From Cantharellus purpuraceus (taxonomy: Eukaryota > Basidiomycota > Agaricomycetes > Cantharellales > Hydnaceae): a stretch of DNA of 64,000 nucleotides. This document shows, one piece after another, positions 46,401 to 58,600 of this stretch. The DNA lies in assembly GCA_025174535.1 (NCBI GenBank), contig JALBUN010000003.1, positions 1,386,501 to 1,450,500 on the forward strand, read 5' to 3'. The notes under the pieces are model-generated. The model made no database searches. It was not told the DNA's origin and saw nothing but the letters and a program-made list of their open reading frames with translations. A program made the position numbers and the translations under genes. The first letter of the stretch is position 1; each line of letters begins with the position of its first letter.

Positions 46401-48813
46401 TGATCACTGGACTAACACTGATCAGGAGCTGAATAATGGTTCTGGAAAGTTCTATCTAATAATAGAGGGAAACAGCTAGAATGTTATGGAAAGGGGTAGA
46501 ATATTCCAAGGCAATCACCTGATTTGATCACCCATCACCTGATTTGATCCCTGAACTAGGCACTGATCAGGCAAAGAAGGGTGTCCACCCTGTTTTCTGC
46601 ACTGGTTTGGACAGCCATGGATAGCCACATCTCATGTGATGATCTGCAGGGAAAATAGTGCCCTGAGAGGCTGTGGTTGTCAAGTTAGAGAATATTTATT
46701 GATCAGAGACATCTGAGCTTGAATTCAGGCTGAATGCCTGGTCCAAAGGTGGATAGCCGGCTGTGTGAAGGTTTGTGGGTGCCTATGGGTCCACAACTGT
46801 AGCACAGCAGAAATAAATCATTCTGGGCTGAGTTCTGCATGGAATATTCCTGAAAAAATATGAAAAATTAGATAATATTTGAATAAGTCCATTCCAGGTA
46901 CAAGCACCAAATATATGCTGATATTTAGGAATGGAAAAGCAAAGAATAGCACATTGGTGCTGCATAAATGGAATTTGATAGGGAAAAGGTGGTTCCCATA
47001 CACAGATGCCAGTGCACCCCCACTCACAACACCCATACAACCACTGTTGCCACGGAACTCCACTGCAGAAACCACCAGCGCCTCACCCACTGCAAGGGAA
47101 CATAGCAAACGCATCGCATCAAAAATACCGGTCAACTACCGCTTGCTAAACAACCCCAATCCATGTGGCCCACAAGAATGGCGACACCATGTACCTGCCA
47201 ACGCTGACACAACCATCGACTATGCGCTAATCAGCACCACTGTTGATGACGATCCTAAATCTATACAAGAGGCGCAGGAGTGACAAGACTGGCCAGAATG
47301 GCATAAATCCATGGACAAGGAGATCCTACAACATGAAGAGATTGGCACTTACATACTAGTGGAACTGCCACCTGGAAGGACTGCAATTCCAAACAAATGG
47401 GTCTTCCGCACCAAGCGCAACTTCATCAGCAAAATTGTCAAGTACAAGTCACGCCTTGTCATCAAAGGCTTCTCTCAGATCCCCGGCATTGACTTCACCA
47501 TGACATTCGCTCCTGTAATGCGACTGGAAACCCTGCATTACCTGATTGCACTTGCTACCCAAGAAAACCTTGTAATACATGTAGTGGACGTGGTCAGAGC
47601 GTACCTGAATGGTGACCTACAGGAAACCATATATATGAATCAACCACCTGGATATGAAGATGGAACGAACCGTGTCTGCAAGCTGGTAAAATCCATCTAT
47701 GGGCTACAGCAATCAGGCCGAATCTGGAATGAGAAATTGAACTCGACGTTCATCGAACTGAAATTCCAGAGGCTCTACTCAGATCAGTGCGTCTACATCA
47801 GGAATACGGAGACTGAACTGACCATAGTAGCTGTACACGTCGATGACATGGCTCTGTTCACAAACAATGATGCATCCATGGTATGACTGAAGTCACAACT
47901 GCAAACATGCTTCACTATCACCGACCTTGGCGAAATCAAACAAATTGTTGGACTTCAAGTCACACGTGATCTCGACAAAGGATCCACCACTATCGTCCAA
48001 TCCCAGTACATCAGCAAGATCCTAGAAAGATTCGGCATGGCAAACTCACATCCTGTAGCAATGCCAATGGATCCCAATATCAAGCTGACCAAAACCCCAG
48101 ACGAGGAAAAGCATGACTTGCCACAATATGGAGCAGCCATCGGTTCCCTGATGTATGCAGCATTAGGTACACGCCCAGACATCGCCTATGCTGTCCAACA
48201 CCTGAGCCAATTCACATCCAATCCATCACCACAACACTGGACAGCAGTCAAACGTGTATTCCGATATCTCAACAGAACACGCAATCTCGGCATCATCTAT
48301 ACGAAGTCAGCAACCCATGAAATCTTTGGATATTCGGATGCTGACTGGGGCAATGATCCATCAGACCGAAAGTCAATCTCAGGATATGTGTATCTGACCA
48401 CTGGAGGACCAATCACATGGAGTTCTAAGAAGCAACCCACCATCGCTCTCTCCAGCATGGAAGCCGAGTACATGGCTGTCAGCCGAGCGTCCCGCAAAGC
48501 CATATGGCTGCATACCCTGTCAATCAAACTGAACATACACCCCCAAGAGTTTATTATGATGTTTGCCAACAACTTATCTTCGATAGACTTTGCGAACAGC
48601 ATTATGTTCCACACTCGTAGCAAGCACATTGACATACAGCACCACTACATCCGTGACAAAGTGATCTCGTGAGAGATCGTGGTGGACCACTGCGCATCGG
48701 AGGACAACCTCGCCGACATATTGACCAAACCTCTCCCACGACCCAAACATGAAGACTTGACCAGCAGGATCGGTCTATGCAAGGTTGAGGGGGAGTGTTG
48801 GGAATATCAATGA
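43436..48813 (+). pseudogene. Inner Ty1/Copia polyprotein, interrupted
   Basis: Gag (43436 on; UBN2-like) has the knuckle CFNCNKRGHYAAEC. The protease motif is LADSACTSHIV (~44240). The integrase has DVWGPARTM, LCVDGGREYVN and AQNGIAERINR (~44840-45140). The RT has KWVFRTKRN, VDVVRAYLNGDLQETIYMNQ and an intact HVDDMALF. RNase H has GYSDADWGND and ends NLADILTKPLPRPKH. Six in-frame stops (44462, 44603, 44648, 47281, 47884, 48670) are all TGA. There is one frameshift near 44805, and a 1433-bp solo LTR A sits at 45570 between integrase and RT. Copia polyproteins carry out reverse transcription and integration; this copy is dead. The frame ends inside the 3' LTR. Confidence 0.9.
45570..47002 (-). 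mobile_element. Complete solo LTR A (1433 bp)
   Basis: The plus strand reads TGTTTTGGAACC...GGTTCCCATACA. The flanks CAGAT (45565-45569) and CAGAT (47003-47007) are identical, and its removal rejoins the copia frame (GKPQSD to ASAPP). This is the reference copy for family A. By its TATA the LTR is transcribed on the minus strand. I do not know its internal coding region. Confidence 0.95.
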
Positions 48814-48932
48814 CCGAGCAGTGCCGGCAGGCCGATACAAACCTTATACAAAGAATGTTCTAGCAACTCACATAGCACTATATGTATCACTTTATGATTG
48901 AGTAATATAACAGAGTCCTCTCTTTTCCAACA
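48796..48932 (+). mobile_element. 3' LTR of the inner copia element
   Basis: 137 bp, preceded by the purine tract GGTTGAGGGGGAG. The target duplication CTTGC follows at 48933-48937. It differs from the 5' LTR at a handful of sites. Confidence 0.9.
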
Positions 48933-48937
48933 CTTGC

Positions 48938-49512
48938 TACCAATGTGAGTCTACTTACTGCCCACTCGTGCTCCTCACCTGATAGCCTATGGAATGCAGA
49001 CACCAGAGCCACAAGCCATATGACTCCAAGGAGAGAATGGCTGCATGATTACAAACAATATCACACACCGATCCGCTTAGCAAATGACAAGACCGTATAC
49101 TCAGTTGGAAGGGGTGACATAGTTTTTTGGCCAATCATAGATGGAGTCCAAGTCAAGGAAATAAGATTCTCCAAAGTTCTACATGTACCTGTGTTGAGAA
49201 ACAACCTACTAGCAGTCATTCGCCTCTCTGCCCACCATGCATTCATAACCAATATCACCAAAGAATACATCTCCTTTTCACTTGATGGGGAGCTATGCAT
49301 GCGAGCACTGATATGGAATGGGGCAGGCTACCTAGATGGAACAACAGTTCTATATTTGGAACAGGTACTTGTCATCGTGCAAGCTAATATTGACTGTCCA
49401 CTACTGCACAAACACTTAGCTCATATTGGGGTGGCTCAGTTGGAATGTGTGAGGGCTACGCTGAATGATGAGGCCACAACAACAAGATACTCAATAAGTG
49501 AGAGCCAATAAG
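48938..49512 (+). pseudogene. Outer copia protease and pre-integrase fragment
   Basis: Continuation of the outer copia after the inner insertion. It has a protease-like LWNADTRATSHMT (Asp in DTRA where DSGA is usual), a chain up to VLHVPVLRNNLLAV, and a pre-integrase HKHLAHIGVAQLE. It stops at 49512 with no integrase core, so the element is truncated. Confidence 0.7.
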
Positions 49513-50029
49513 ATAATGCCAGCTGGTACAGTGGATATCCTCAGAGATCAAGCTGAGGAAACTGTGCCGCACCAGGCAAGTTCTTTATACTAGATGATGC
49601 AAGGAATAGGGGAACCAAGATAGGGGAACAATAGGGGAGAGATAGGAGAGCGCACCCTAACAGGCTGTGCTGATAGGGGCAATAAGAAAGGGACTAAAAA
49701 TAGAAGCTGAGTCATATGAACCCTGACATCACCCCCCTCTCAATGCATGTTGTCTCGATATGCACCATTGTCCTATCCATCTCAGCAGAGACATACTACA
49801 AAGCACTCTACAAGGTGCTCCCTCACTTTTTGCCAGAGTCGAGTCCATGAAGAGTCTTGACACTAGTTGTTCTCTTCCCTGAGATAAAGTGGGATGGTAA
49901 ACTCGGATTCATCCGCCTTAAAGACTGCTCCTAGCACCATCTCTCCTGCCCTATAGGTGACCCTGCCAGCGAGCCCTTGGAACATGTATGGTATATTGGA
50001 GCCATTGATGAATATGGGGTCCCCAATGT
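49513..50029 (-). other. Fragment related to the LTR B ORF
   Basis: The minus strand encodes IGDPIFINGSNIPYMFQGL and TIPLYLREENN, a relative of the IGDPIFFHNS block in LTR B. It is cut by LTR A at 50030. The rest is A/G-rich with TGAGTCATATGA, a motif also found in LTR B. Probably a remnant of an LTR related to B. Confidence 0.4.
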
Positions 50030-50949
50030 TGTATGGGAACCACCTTTTCCCTATCAAATTCCATTTATGCAGCACCAATGTGCTATTCTTTGCTTTTCCA
50101 TTCCTAAATATCAGCATATATTTGGTGCTTGTACCTGGAATGGACTTATTCAAATATTATCTAATTTTTCATATTTTTTCAGGAATATTCCATGCAGAAC
50201 TCAGCCCAGAATGATTTATTTCTGCTGTGCTACAGTTGTGGACCCATAGGCACCCACAAACCTTCACACAGCCGGCTATCCACCTTTGGACCAGGCATTC
50301 AGCCTGAATTCAAGCTCAGATGTCTCTGATCAATAAATATTCTCTAACTTGACAACCACAGCCTCTCAGGGCACTATTTTCCCTGCAGATCATCACATGA
50401 GATGTGGCTATCCATGGCTGTCCAAACCAGTGCAGAAAACAGGGTGGACACCCTTCTTTGCCTGATCAGTGCCTAGTTCAGGGATCAAATCAGGTGATGG
50501 GTGATCAAATCAGGTGATTGCCTTGGAATATTCTACCCCTTTCCATAACATTCTAGCTGTTTCCCTCTATTATTAGATAGAACTTTCCAGAACCATTATT
50601 CAGCTCCTGATCAGTGTTAGTCCAGTGATCAGAACCTGTGATTGGCTTGGAATATTCTACCCCTTTCTTCCACATTCCACAACCTTCCAGTAGCTTCCAT
50701 CTATTAATAGGTAGAATATTCCAGAAGCATTAGTCAGCCCCTGTAAATACAATATATAAGGAGGCCATTCTGCCTCTGAAATAGTAACATATTCTACCAC
50801 TTCTACCCATCTTCTGCACACCAGTGTGACTAGAGTGACATACAGTGTCATCCTCTATATCTCAGTAACTGTTGATTACCAGTTCAAGGATCTTTTACAG
50901 TTGTGTAACTGTACTTGATTGCACTCGAAGTAGTGATATTCCTGCTTTG
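50030..50949 (+). mobile_element. LTR A, truncated by LTR C
   Basis: It starts TGTATGGGAACC and follows family A up to CCTGCTTTG, where LTR C begins. It is very close to the copy at 45570. The last ~430 bp of the LTR are missing. Confidence 0.8.
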
Positions 50950-52236
50950 TGTTACGCACTAGGTCCGATTTGGGGTCGGAGATTGGATCAGAGGTTGGGT
51001 CGGAGTCGGAGTATGTCGTGGGGGTCAGAACGGACTTGGCTTCAGCTTATGTGCTGTGCCCTCACTAATACCGGTGTCCAAGATTTCGGAGACGGAGTAC
51101 GACTTAGAGAGTTAGGATCAGACTTAGGAGCTAGGCGTGATTTGATATTTGAACTGGGGAATGAAGTCCCCAGTTGGGCAACTTAAATACATATTTGAAA
51201 TCTAATAATAATTACTCCGGTGATGGGTCTCCAAGGCCGACGGCCTTACGTGAGTATGTCCAAGTCCGATGGGGATGGATGTCCGGGTTGTTGTTCCAGC
51301 TGCCGGACGTCTAGCTGCCGGACTTCTGGGGAGAAGGGAGAGGAGAGGGGGATTACAGGGGACAGGGGAGGAACAGGAGCATATAGGAGGCTCAGGAGGT
51401 TTTGAGGGACAAAGGGGGTAAAGGAGGACGGTTATAGGAATGGAATAGGGAACAGGAGAAGCCCCTGTGAGTTCCAGAACTTCCTGGACATTATTTTTGC
51501 TTTTATTTTCATCATTTCATCATCATGGACACTTCCCCCCATCATCATCTCATCATCCATCCCATCATTGACTCAGGACATTTACGAATGACTTCACTCA
51601 TTCATAGAACTTAGTATCATATATAAACCACATCTGTAATGCACTTTAATTGATAGAGTAATTATCTCTCACTTATTCTGTCTGTGTGTCTGAATCTATT
51701 CGTATCTGGAATATCTCCAGAACGAACGCATATTTCTATTAGATTTTGCATATTATATTAGAATATTGCATATCCCACTCGAATCTCGAATTACGAAGCC
51801 ATACAATCACTGGCTACTTTTTTATTAAGCATTTACTCTCGTTCGAGTCATCTGCTCCTCATCCCTGCTTAAATTGTCGATATCTAGACGAAGATCACAC
51901 CAAATCCCATCAAACTTCGTAGGAAGATACTACTAAAGTATATCTTCAATTCGACTACGCATATATCGTGTTCCCACCACTGCTCCACTTTCTATTCAAC
52001 TTCTGCTCGTCACTACACCCCAGCAAAGCAATTATTTACATTATTTAAATAACACGGGTTCCTATGGTGATGCTGATGCATCAATCGGAACCGGAGACGG
52101 ATGGGCAGAATCGGCAGTGACAATCGGACAGGTAAATGGAGATGTAGCGGTTTCCAAATGGAGTATAGATTTCATATGCGCGGGGATCTGAGGGGATCAG
52201 ACAGGGATCTGGGTGTTAATGAATATAGTCATAACA
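50950..52236 (-). mobile_element. LTR C of a minus-oriented gypsy copy, with LTR D inside
   Basis: The plus strand reads TGTTACGCAC...GTCATAACA. It is followed by the purine-rich reverse of a gypsy 3' end and the start of the accessory ORF, so this is the 3' LTR of a minus-strand gypsy. A 766-bp solo LTR D splits it. Confidence 0.8.
51289..52054. mobile_element. Solo LTR D (766 bp)
   Basis: It has TGTTGTTCC...AAATAACA ends and identical flanks CGGGT (51284-51288, 52055-52059). Removing it restores LTR C. A TATA-like CATATATAAACC lies near 51610 on the plus strand, suggesting plus sense. The parent element is unknown. Confidence 0.85.
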
Positions 52237-52377
52237 GTATCTCTCCATTTAAGGCCGAGCCCCTGAGGCCTCATGTCCGTGGATTGAATAGGTGAGATGA
52301 TTGGGCGCGGTTGGAGTTATACTGGGGGTCTGGAGACATATAAAAGGAGGGGCATGATTGAGGTCTTATCCTCAACG

Positions 52378-52825
52378 ATGTCAAACCCTTTGGCAAGCAT
52401 GAGTGTGGCCGAGCTGGAGCAGTTGCTCCTGGCCCGATGGAAGGAAGAGGAAGAGGAGCGGAAACGGAAAGAGGAGGAGGAAGCAGAACGGAGATGGAAG
52501 GAGGAGGAGGAGGCGGAACGGAGACAGAAGGAGGAGGAGGAGGCAGAACGGAGGTGGAAGGAGGAGGAGGAGGCAGAACGGAGGTGGAAGGAGATGGAAG
52601 GAGGAGGAGGAGGCGGAATGGAGACGGAAGGAGGAGCAGCAGCAGCGGCAGAAAGAGGCGGTGAAAACAGAATGGAGAAGGAAAGAGGAGGAAGCGAAAG
52701 TCAAGAGGGCCCACATGGTGAAGGAACTTGCGGCAGCGATGGAGGCTGCGAGACTGAAAGAAGTGGAGGAGCAGGCGCACGAGTTAGAGGCTGCCATGGA
52801 GGTAGAGGAGGAGGTGACCGGTGTT
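52378..52825 (+). pseudogene. Gypsy antisense accessory ORF, N-terminal part
   Basis: It starts MSNPLASMSVAELEQLLLAR and continues as a long Glu/Arg/Lys coiled coil built from RRWKEEEEAE-type repeats. A frame change occurs in the repeat tract near 52590. It then has VKELAAAMEAARLKEVEEQA and EVEEEVTG, where a piece of LTR B cuts it. A TATA box (CATATAAAAGG) lies ~40 bp upstream of the ATG. Relative to the gypsy copy it belongs to (minus), it is transcribed antisense. The other copy (59457-62419) retains the C-terminal part. Confidence 0.6.
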
Positions 52826-52862
52826 GGTTCACTTAAGGAATAGATCCTATAAGCCTGCGCGC
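52826..52862 (-). mobile_element. Inverted end fragment of LTR B
   Basis: Reverse complement of the last ~40 bp of LTR B, joined head to head with the start of LTR B at 52863. Confidence 0.75.
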
Positions 52863-54333
52863 TGACGAGCCAGGACACATCGAGGACGCATATTGAACCA
52901 CTCTGACAGTCCAACTCCACCAGCGTCTTTTCGTATCAACTTTTAAATAGCGCCGCAACTCCCTCTCCACCTCAGTCTCTAATTCTAGCCATCGATTGTC
53001 ACTCGTGTTTCATCGCCATCAATCATTATCAGCCTTCTATTCACACCGATCCTTTCATCATCATTCACATGGCTTCCCATTCTATTCCCCTCTCCAACAT
53101 CACTTCTAATAATACGTCACACTGGTCTCTGGACACAGAGGACTATCAAAAATATGCCGAGCTCCATGGGCATGTTAAGCCACCTCCACGTGTCAAAATA
53201 CTTCCAAAACTCTTTCAACGTCCAAGATCCCCACCATGTCTCTCTTATGCCATTGGTGATCCCATATTCTTTCACAATTCCATTGAACCATATACATTCC
53301 TCAACATTTCACCTCTATATCATAACACGGATAGAAGAGTCAAACGTGAGGTAGAATTTCAGTTGCCATCACTGACCTATCCTCCCACTTCAATCCGACT
53401 CAGGTTACATCGTGTCAGGCAAACCATCACCAACCTATCCTCCCACTTCAATCCGACTCAGGTTACATCATGTCAGGCAAAGGGACCAAATACTCTTGGA
53501 AAGGGATACCATATGGAGACGTATCACTAAGACAATAAGGAGTATTTGTTGTGGATGCTGACTGAAGTCCTCATGTGACTCAGGGTCAATTTACCTTCGG
53601 AGCCGTAGGGAAGATGGTATTGGTGGACGTTTCTATTGTTCTTTTATATGACTCCCCCTGTTTCATCTTTTAATTCATTCATACACAACTTACTCATCCT
53701 TGTTCTATTTTTGGTTCTTTTATTACTCATCACCCCCTATTCTTACAAAGATTACCCCTATCTGTCATTTCATTTCTCCATGATTTCCCCATTAGTAGTT
53801 CAACTTCACACGCTTCGTCAGCTGGCTTGATCAGCATTTCTTGCATCATATCGCATCATTTGCTCCTCATATTTGTGCCCTGGGGATTTGTATATAAAAG
53901 GGCACTAGTTTTCGCCTTTGGAATCAATCAACAAGTTTTCAGCCAATGCTCTAAAGTCAAAGTCCACACTCTAAGTCTACGCTCTACACTCTACATCACA
54001 ATCCATCATCTCTACACTGAGGTAAAACACCTTGGTTCAACGATCAGATTTCCCTCTGCCATCGAGAGGTTGCTTCTCCTGAAACCAGCTTTTGCGTACC
54101 TCCCAACTGGGCTCCGCATTGTCATCCAGTCACAGAGCACGATCAGCCATCGGGACCGACCTTTTGCTCCCATCCCCATCCAACCACAGAGCACTATTCC
54201 ACTTTCCTATCACTCAGTGCCACCCCTACCCCTGATTGATCTTTGGAGTGCTGAACAACTGTGTTACATACTGTCTGTTTGCTAGGACCGTTGCGCGCAG
54301 GCTTATAGGATCTATTCCTTAAGCGAACCGACA
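52863..54333 (+). mobile_element. LTR B copy with ORF
   Basis: TGACGAGCC...GAACCGACA, 1471 bp, longer than the others through a local duplication near 53420-53475. It contains the 153-aa ORF 53069-53530 (MASHSIPLSN) and a TATA (TATATAAAAGGG, ~53892). Its right side lies in LTR C. Its left side joins an inverted B fragment, so target duplications cannot be matched. Confidence 0.8.
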
Positions 54334-54455
54334 GCACAGCACATAAGCTGAAGCCAAGTCCATCCCGACCCCCATGATGTGCTCCGACTCTGACCCAACC
54401 TCCAACCCAATCTCTGACCCAATCTCCGAACCCCAATCGGACCCAGTGCGTAACA
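54334..54455 (+). mobile_element. Tail of the gypsy 5' LTR C
   Basis: The last ~122 bp of LTR C, ending TGCGTAACA, with about four of the 12-bp repeat units. The upstream part was lost when LTR B inserted and recombined. The gag leader follows directly. No obvious tRNA-complementary primer site was seen after it. Confidence 0.75.
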
Positions 54456-54487
54456 GTATATTCAAACTGCCATACTCACTCCTACCA

Positions 54488-55630
54488 ATGCCACGATCCA
54501 CTGCCAATTCCAAACGCACATGAACCGTCGAGGTGCCCCCTCCCAGCATTGACACCATCCCCGAGGTCGTCAAAGAACCGATGGACCGCATAGAGGCTGT
54601 CAATGAAGAAGATGACACCCCACCCTCTCCAAATCTGGCGCAAGCCATCTCCCTGCTCGCCAGCAGCATCCATAACCCACAAGCCCCTAAGTCCCGGACC
54701 AAGGTCCGAGAACCCAACCCATTCGATGGCTCCGATCCGCGAAAGCTCCAGCTGTTCTTGGTGCAATGCCAGTTGAATTTCTGTGACCACCCTGACGCAT
54801 TCATATCCGATTGGGCGAAGGTCACCTTCGCCATGTCCTATCTCAAGGGCACCACACTGGACTACTTTGAGCCAGCACTCATGGACGACTCCGATGACCC
54901 GATATAGTCAGAGGACTACTCCGACTTCATCTCCGAACTTCAGACCAATTTTGGTCCTTATAACCCCGAGGCCAATGCCGAGAACGAACTTGATTGACTT
55001 CGGATGAAGGAAAATCACAAAATCGCAAAATACATTGTGAGTTTCCAGCAGCTAGCTCCGAAAGTCCAATGGGGCGACGCCACACTCTGACGCCAATTTT
55101 ACGTTGGACTCCCGTCCCGCATCAAGGACGAGATATCACGCGTCGGTAAACCAGATACTTTGGTTAACCTCCGCAAACTCGCCCAATACATCGATGCCTG
55201 TTATTGGGAACGTCAATCCAAGGTCTCCCGCAAAAATTCGGCCAACAACAAATTGGACAAATCATCGGACAAAACCCCAAAGTCCAACAAGGGCTCCGAT
55301 AAGAGGACCACCACCAACTCAGGCCAGAAGTCAAACACTGGTAATGCTGCCACTTCCGGTTCCGGTCAGAACAATTCTGGCACCAGCAATAACTCCGGAG
55401 CTCGCAAGAGTACTCCAGACCTCTCCACCAAGCTGGGGAAGGATGGAAAACTTACCCAGCAGGAACGCCAGCACCGCATGGACAACAACCTCTGTCTGTT
55501 CTGCGGAAAGCCTGGCCACCAAGCCAAGGATTGCAACAAGGCAACCTCGTCTGCAGCAAAGGCAAAAGGCCATGCCACCAATGCCACAATGGACAAGTCT
55601 GACACAAAAGCAATGGACCCAAAAAAATAG
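54488..55630 (+). pseudogene. Gypsy chromovirus gag
   Basis: It starts MPRSTANSK at 54488. An acidic leader is followed by the retrotransposon gag core (KLQLFLVQCQLNFCDHPDAF, MSYLKGTTLDYFEPAL, KENHKIAKYIVSFQQ). A Ser/Asn/Lys-rich linker and a CX2CX4HX4C knuckle (LFCGKPGHQAKDC) come next. It ends at tandem stops TAG-TAA after an A7 run. Internal stops: TGA at 54521, 54995 and 55088, TAG at 54905. The minus-strand gag at 1386-3896 keeps CGA, CGA, CAA and TGG at these codons. Confidence 0.9.
55621..55630 (+). promoter_or_regulatory. Candidate -1 frameshift site at the gag stop
   Basis: The heptamer A-AAA-AAA is in the exact zero-frame phase of a slippery site (X-XXY-YYZ), with TAG as the next codon. 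Slipping back one base opens the frame IVSSPIASIWAEG, which continues without stop into the protease (ALIDSGSTHCF). A downstream pseudoknot was not assessed. Confidence 0.55.
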
Positions 55631-58600
55631 TAAGCAGTCCTATAGCCTCCATATGGGCTGAGGGCTGCATTGGTACTCCCCATACGACAAACGAGGTCCG
55701 CCTGAATGCATCTGCTCTTTCCCACTCTGACTCCCTTACCCTCCTCGTCTACTCTGACTCCATTCCCGATTCCACCACCCAAGCGTTAATTGACTCCGGT
55801 TCTACTCACTGTTTCCTCAATTCCGCTTTTTCCGATTTACATAAACTCCATACATACACCATAACTCCGATACCACTCCAATTATTTGATGGCACTACTA
55901 ATGCTGTTATTTCATGAGCTATAGATCTGTCTATCCGTTTTTCTGTCGGAGAAATCCAGAACCTTACATTCTATGTTACTCCGCTTGACTCCAGCTGTTC
56001 TGTGGTTCTTGGACATAACTGGCTCACCCGCTACAATCCGTTGATTGACTGGGCATTGGGCCATATCACATTCCATTCTCCAGTACAGGCTGTGTCATCC
56101 CCGACATCACCAGCAACTTTAGGTGCAAAATTATCTTCCGCCTCTGCTGATGCTCCAATAGATACTCCGTCTACCCCTCCGTTTATATCAATGGTGGACG
56201 CTATGGTCTTTGCCAGACTAAGCAAACTGGATGGTTCTCACACATTCCAGGTTCACCTCTCCGGTCCGATATTCCTCACCGCTCATTCCACCTGATCAAC
56301 TCCCCTGGACCTCTCTATGGTCCCTAAGGAGTGTCATGAGTTCGCCAATGTGTTCAGCAAGTCTAAAGCCAACTCTCTAGCAGAACACCAACCATACGAT
56401 CTCAAGATTGAACTGGATGACAACTCCACCCCTCCGCTTGGCCCTATCTACTTGCTATCCCAAAAAGAGCTACTGGCTCTCTGAACGTTCATAGATGAGA
56501 ACTTGGCTATGGGCTTCATCCGCCCATCCCTATCTCCTCATGGAGCTCCGGTCCTATTTGTCCGCAAAAAGGACGGATCACTCCGTCTATGCATTGACTT
56601 CCATGGACTCAACAAGATCACCAAGAAAGACCGATACCCAATACCCCGCACCTCGGACCTACTCGAAAGTCCTCGAAAGGCTAAGATCTACTCCAAAATA
56701 GATCTCCGACATGCTTACCATCTAGTCCACATCTGAGAAGGCGACAAATGGAAAACGACCTTCCGCACATGATATGGATCTTTCAAGTGGTGTGTCATGC
56801 CCTTCAGACTAACCAATGCTCCGGCTGCCTTCCAGAGGTTCATGAATGATACCTTCGCCGACCTCCTTGATGTGACCATCCTCGTTTACTTAGACAACAT
56901 TCTGGTATATTCAGACAATGAAGAAGAACATCAGACACATGTCCAAGAGGTACTCCGACGTCTCTGAAAGCATGGCCTCTTTGCCCGCGCTGACAAATGC
57001 AAATTCCACTCCGACTTGGTTGAATACCTAGGCTATATCCTCTCCCCAGCAGGGTTGACAATGTCCGATGACAAAATCAAAGCTATACAGGAATGGCCGG
57101 AACCCCAGAAAGTCAAGGACGTACAGTCCTTCCTAGGGTTCACCAACTTCTACCGCTGCTTCATTCACGGCTACTCCAATATCACTGTTCCGCTCACCTG
57201 ACTCACCAGGAAGGAAATCCAATGGAATTTCACTGACGAATGTAGACAGAGCTTTAAAACCTTGAAAAAGGCCTTTACTTCCGCTCCAATACTGACTCAT
57301 TGGGTTCCAGACATTCCTATCCTATTAGAGACCGATGCCTCTGACTATGCACTTGCCGCGATCCTGTCCATCATCTCTCCAGACGACAGACAAGTCCATC
57401 TGATTGCTTTTCACTTGCGTACATTTACACCCCCCGAACTGAACTATGACGTCCATGACAAAGAGCTCCTTGCCATATATGAGGCCTTCCGGATATGGAG
57501 ACACTACCTCAAAGGCCCCTCCGATCTGGTGGATGTCATAACTGACCACAAAAACTTGGAATACTTCTCCACAATGAAACTGCTCACCCGGAGACAAGTC
57601 CGATGGTCTGAATACCTATCCCAGTTCAATCTCATCATCCATTTCCGCCCAGGTCGACTTGGAGCAAAGCCTGATGCTTTAACTAGACAATGGGACATCT
57701 ACCCTAAAGAGGGGAATAGCGACTATGCCACTGTAAACCCACACAACTTTCACCCTGTGTTTACTAACGAGCAGCTGGCATCGTCCCTACAAGCATCCAC
57801 CCTCATGACTCCCATCCTCCGAGCTGTCACCATTATGGACATCAACCAACTCTGCTCCGACATCCGCTCATCACTCCAATCCGATCCTGTTGCAGTTAAA
57901 CACTTGGACAACCCTTCTGATCCAAAATGGTCACTTGACCCCAAAGGATACCTCCGACACAACAACCAGATATATGTCCCTGAGGCTAATGGTCTCCGAC
58001 TCTGAGTTTTGCAGTATTATCATGATCACCTGATCTCAGGCCATTTTGGGCAAAATCACACACAAGGATTAATCCGACAAGACTATGTATGGCCAAAAAT
58101 GCAAGAATACATTCAACACTACTGTAACTCCTGCACCACGTGTATGTGCTCAAAATCGCAAAGGCACAAACCCTATGGAATGCTTAAGCAACTTCCGGTC
58201 CCAGAGCAACCATGGAACTCCATCTCCATGGATTTCATAGAGAAGCTCCCCCCATCGCTCGGATATGATACCATACTTGTGATTGTCGACAGGTTCACCA
58301 AACAGTCACTATTCATTCTGATGCATGACACCATCACCTCCGCCTCACTAGCTAAATTGTTCATTCTCCACGTATTCTCTAAACATGGAGTCCCATCGCA
58401 TGTCACATCCGATCAGGGCTTGGAGTTCGTGTCCTCCTTCTTCCACACATTAGGAAAGGCTCTCGACATGAAGCTTCATTTCACCTCCGGATACCATCCT
58501 GAAGGAGACAGACAAACAGAATGAATGAATCAGTCCCTGGAACAATACCTCCAAATCTATTGTAACTATCAACAAGACAACTGGGCTGACCTACTTCCAA

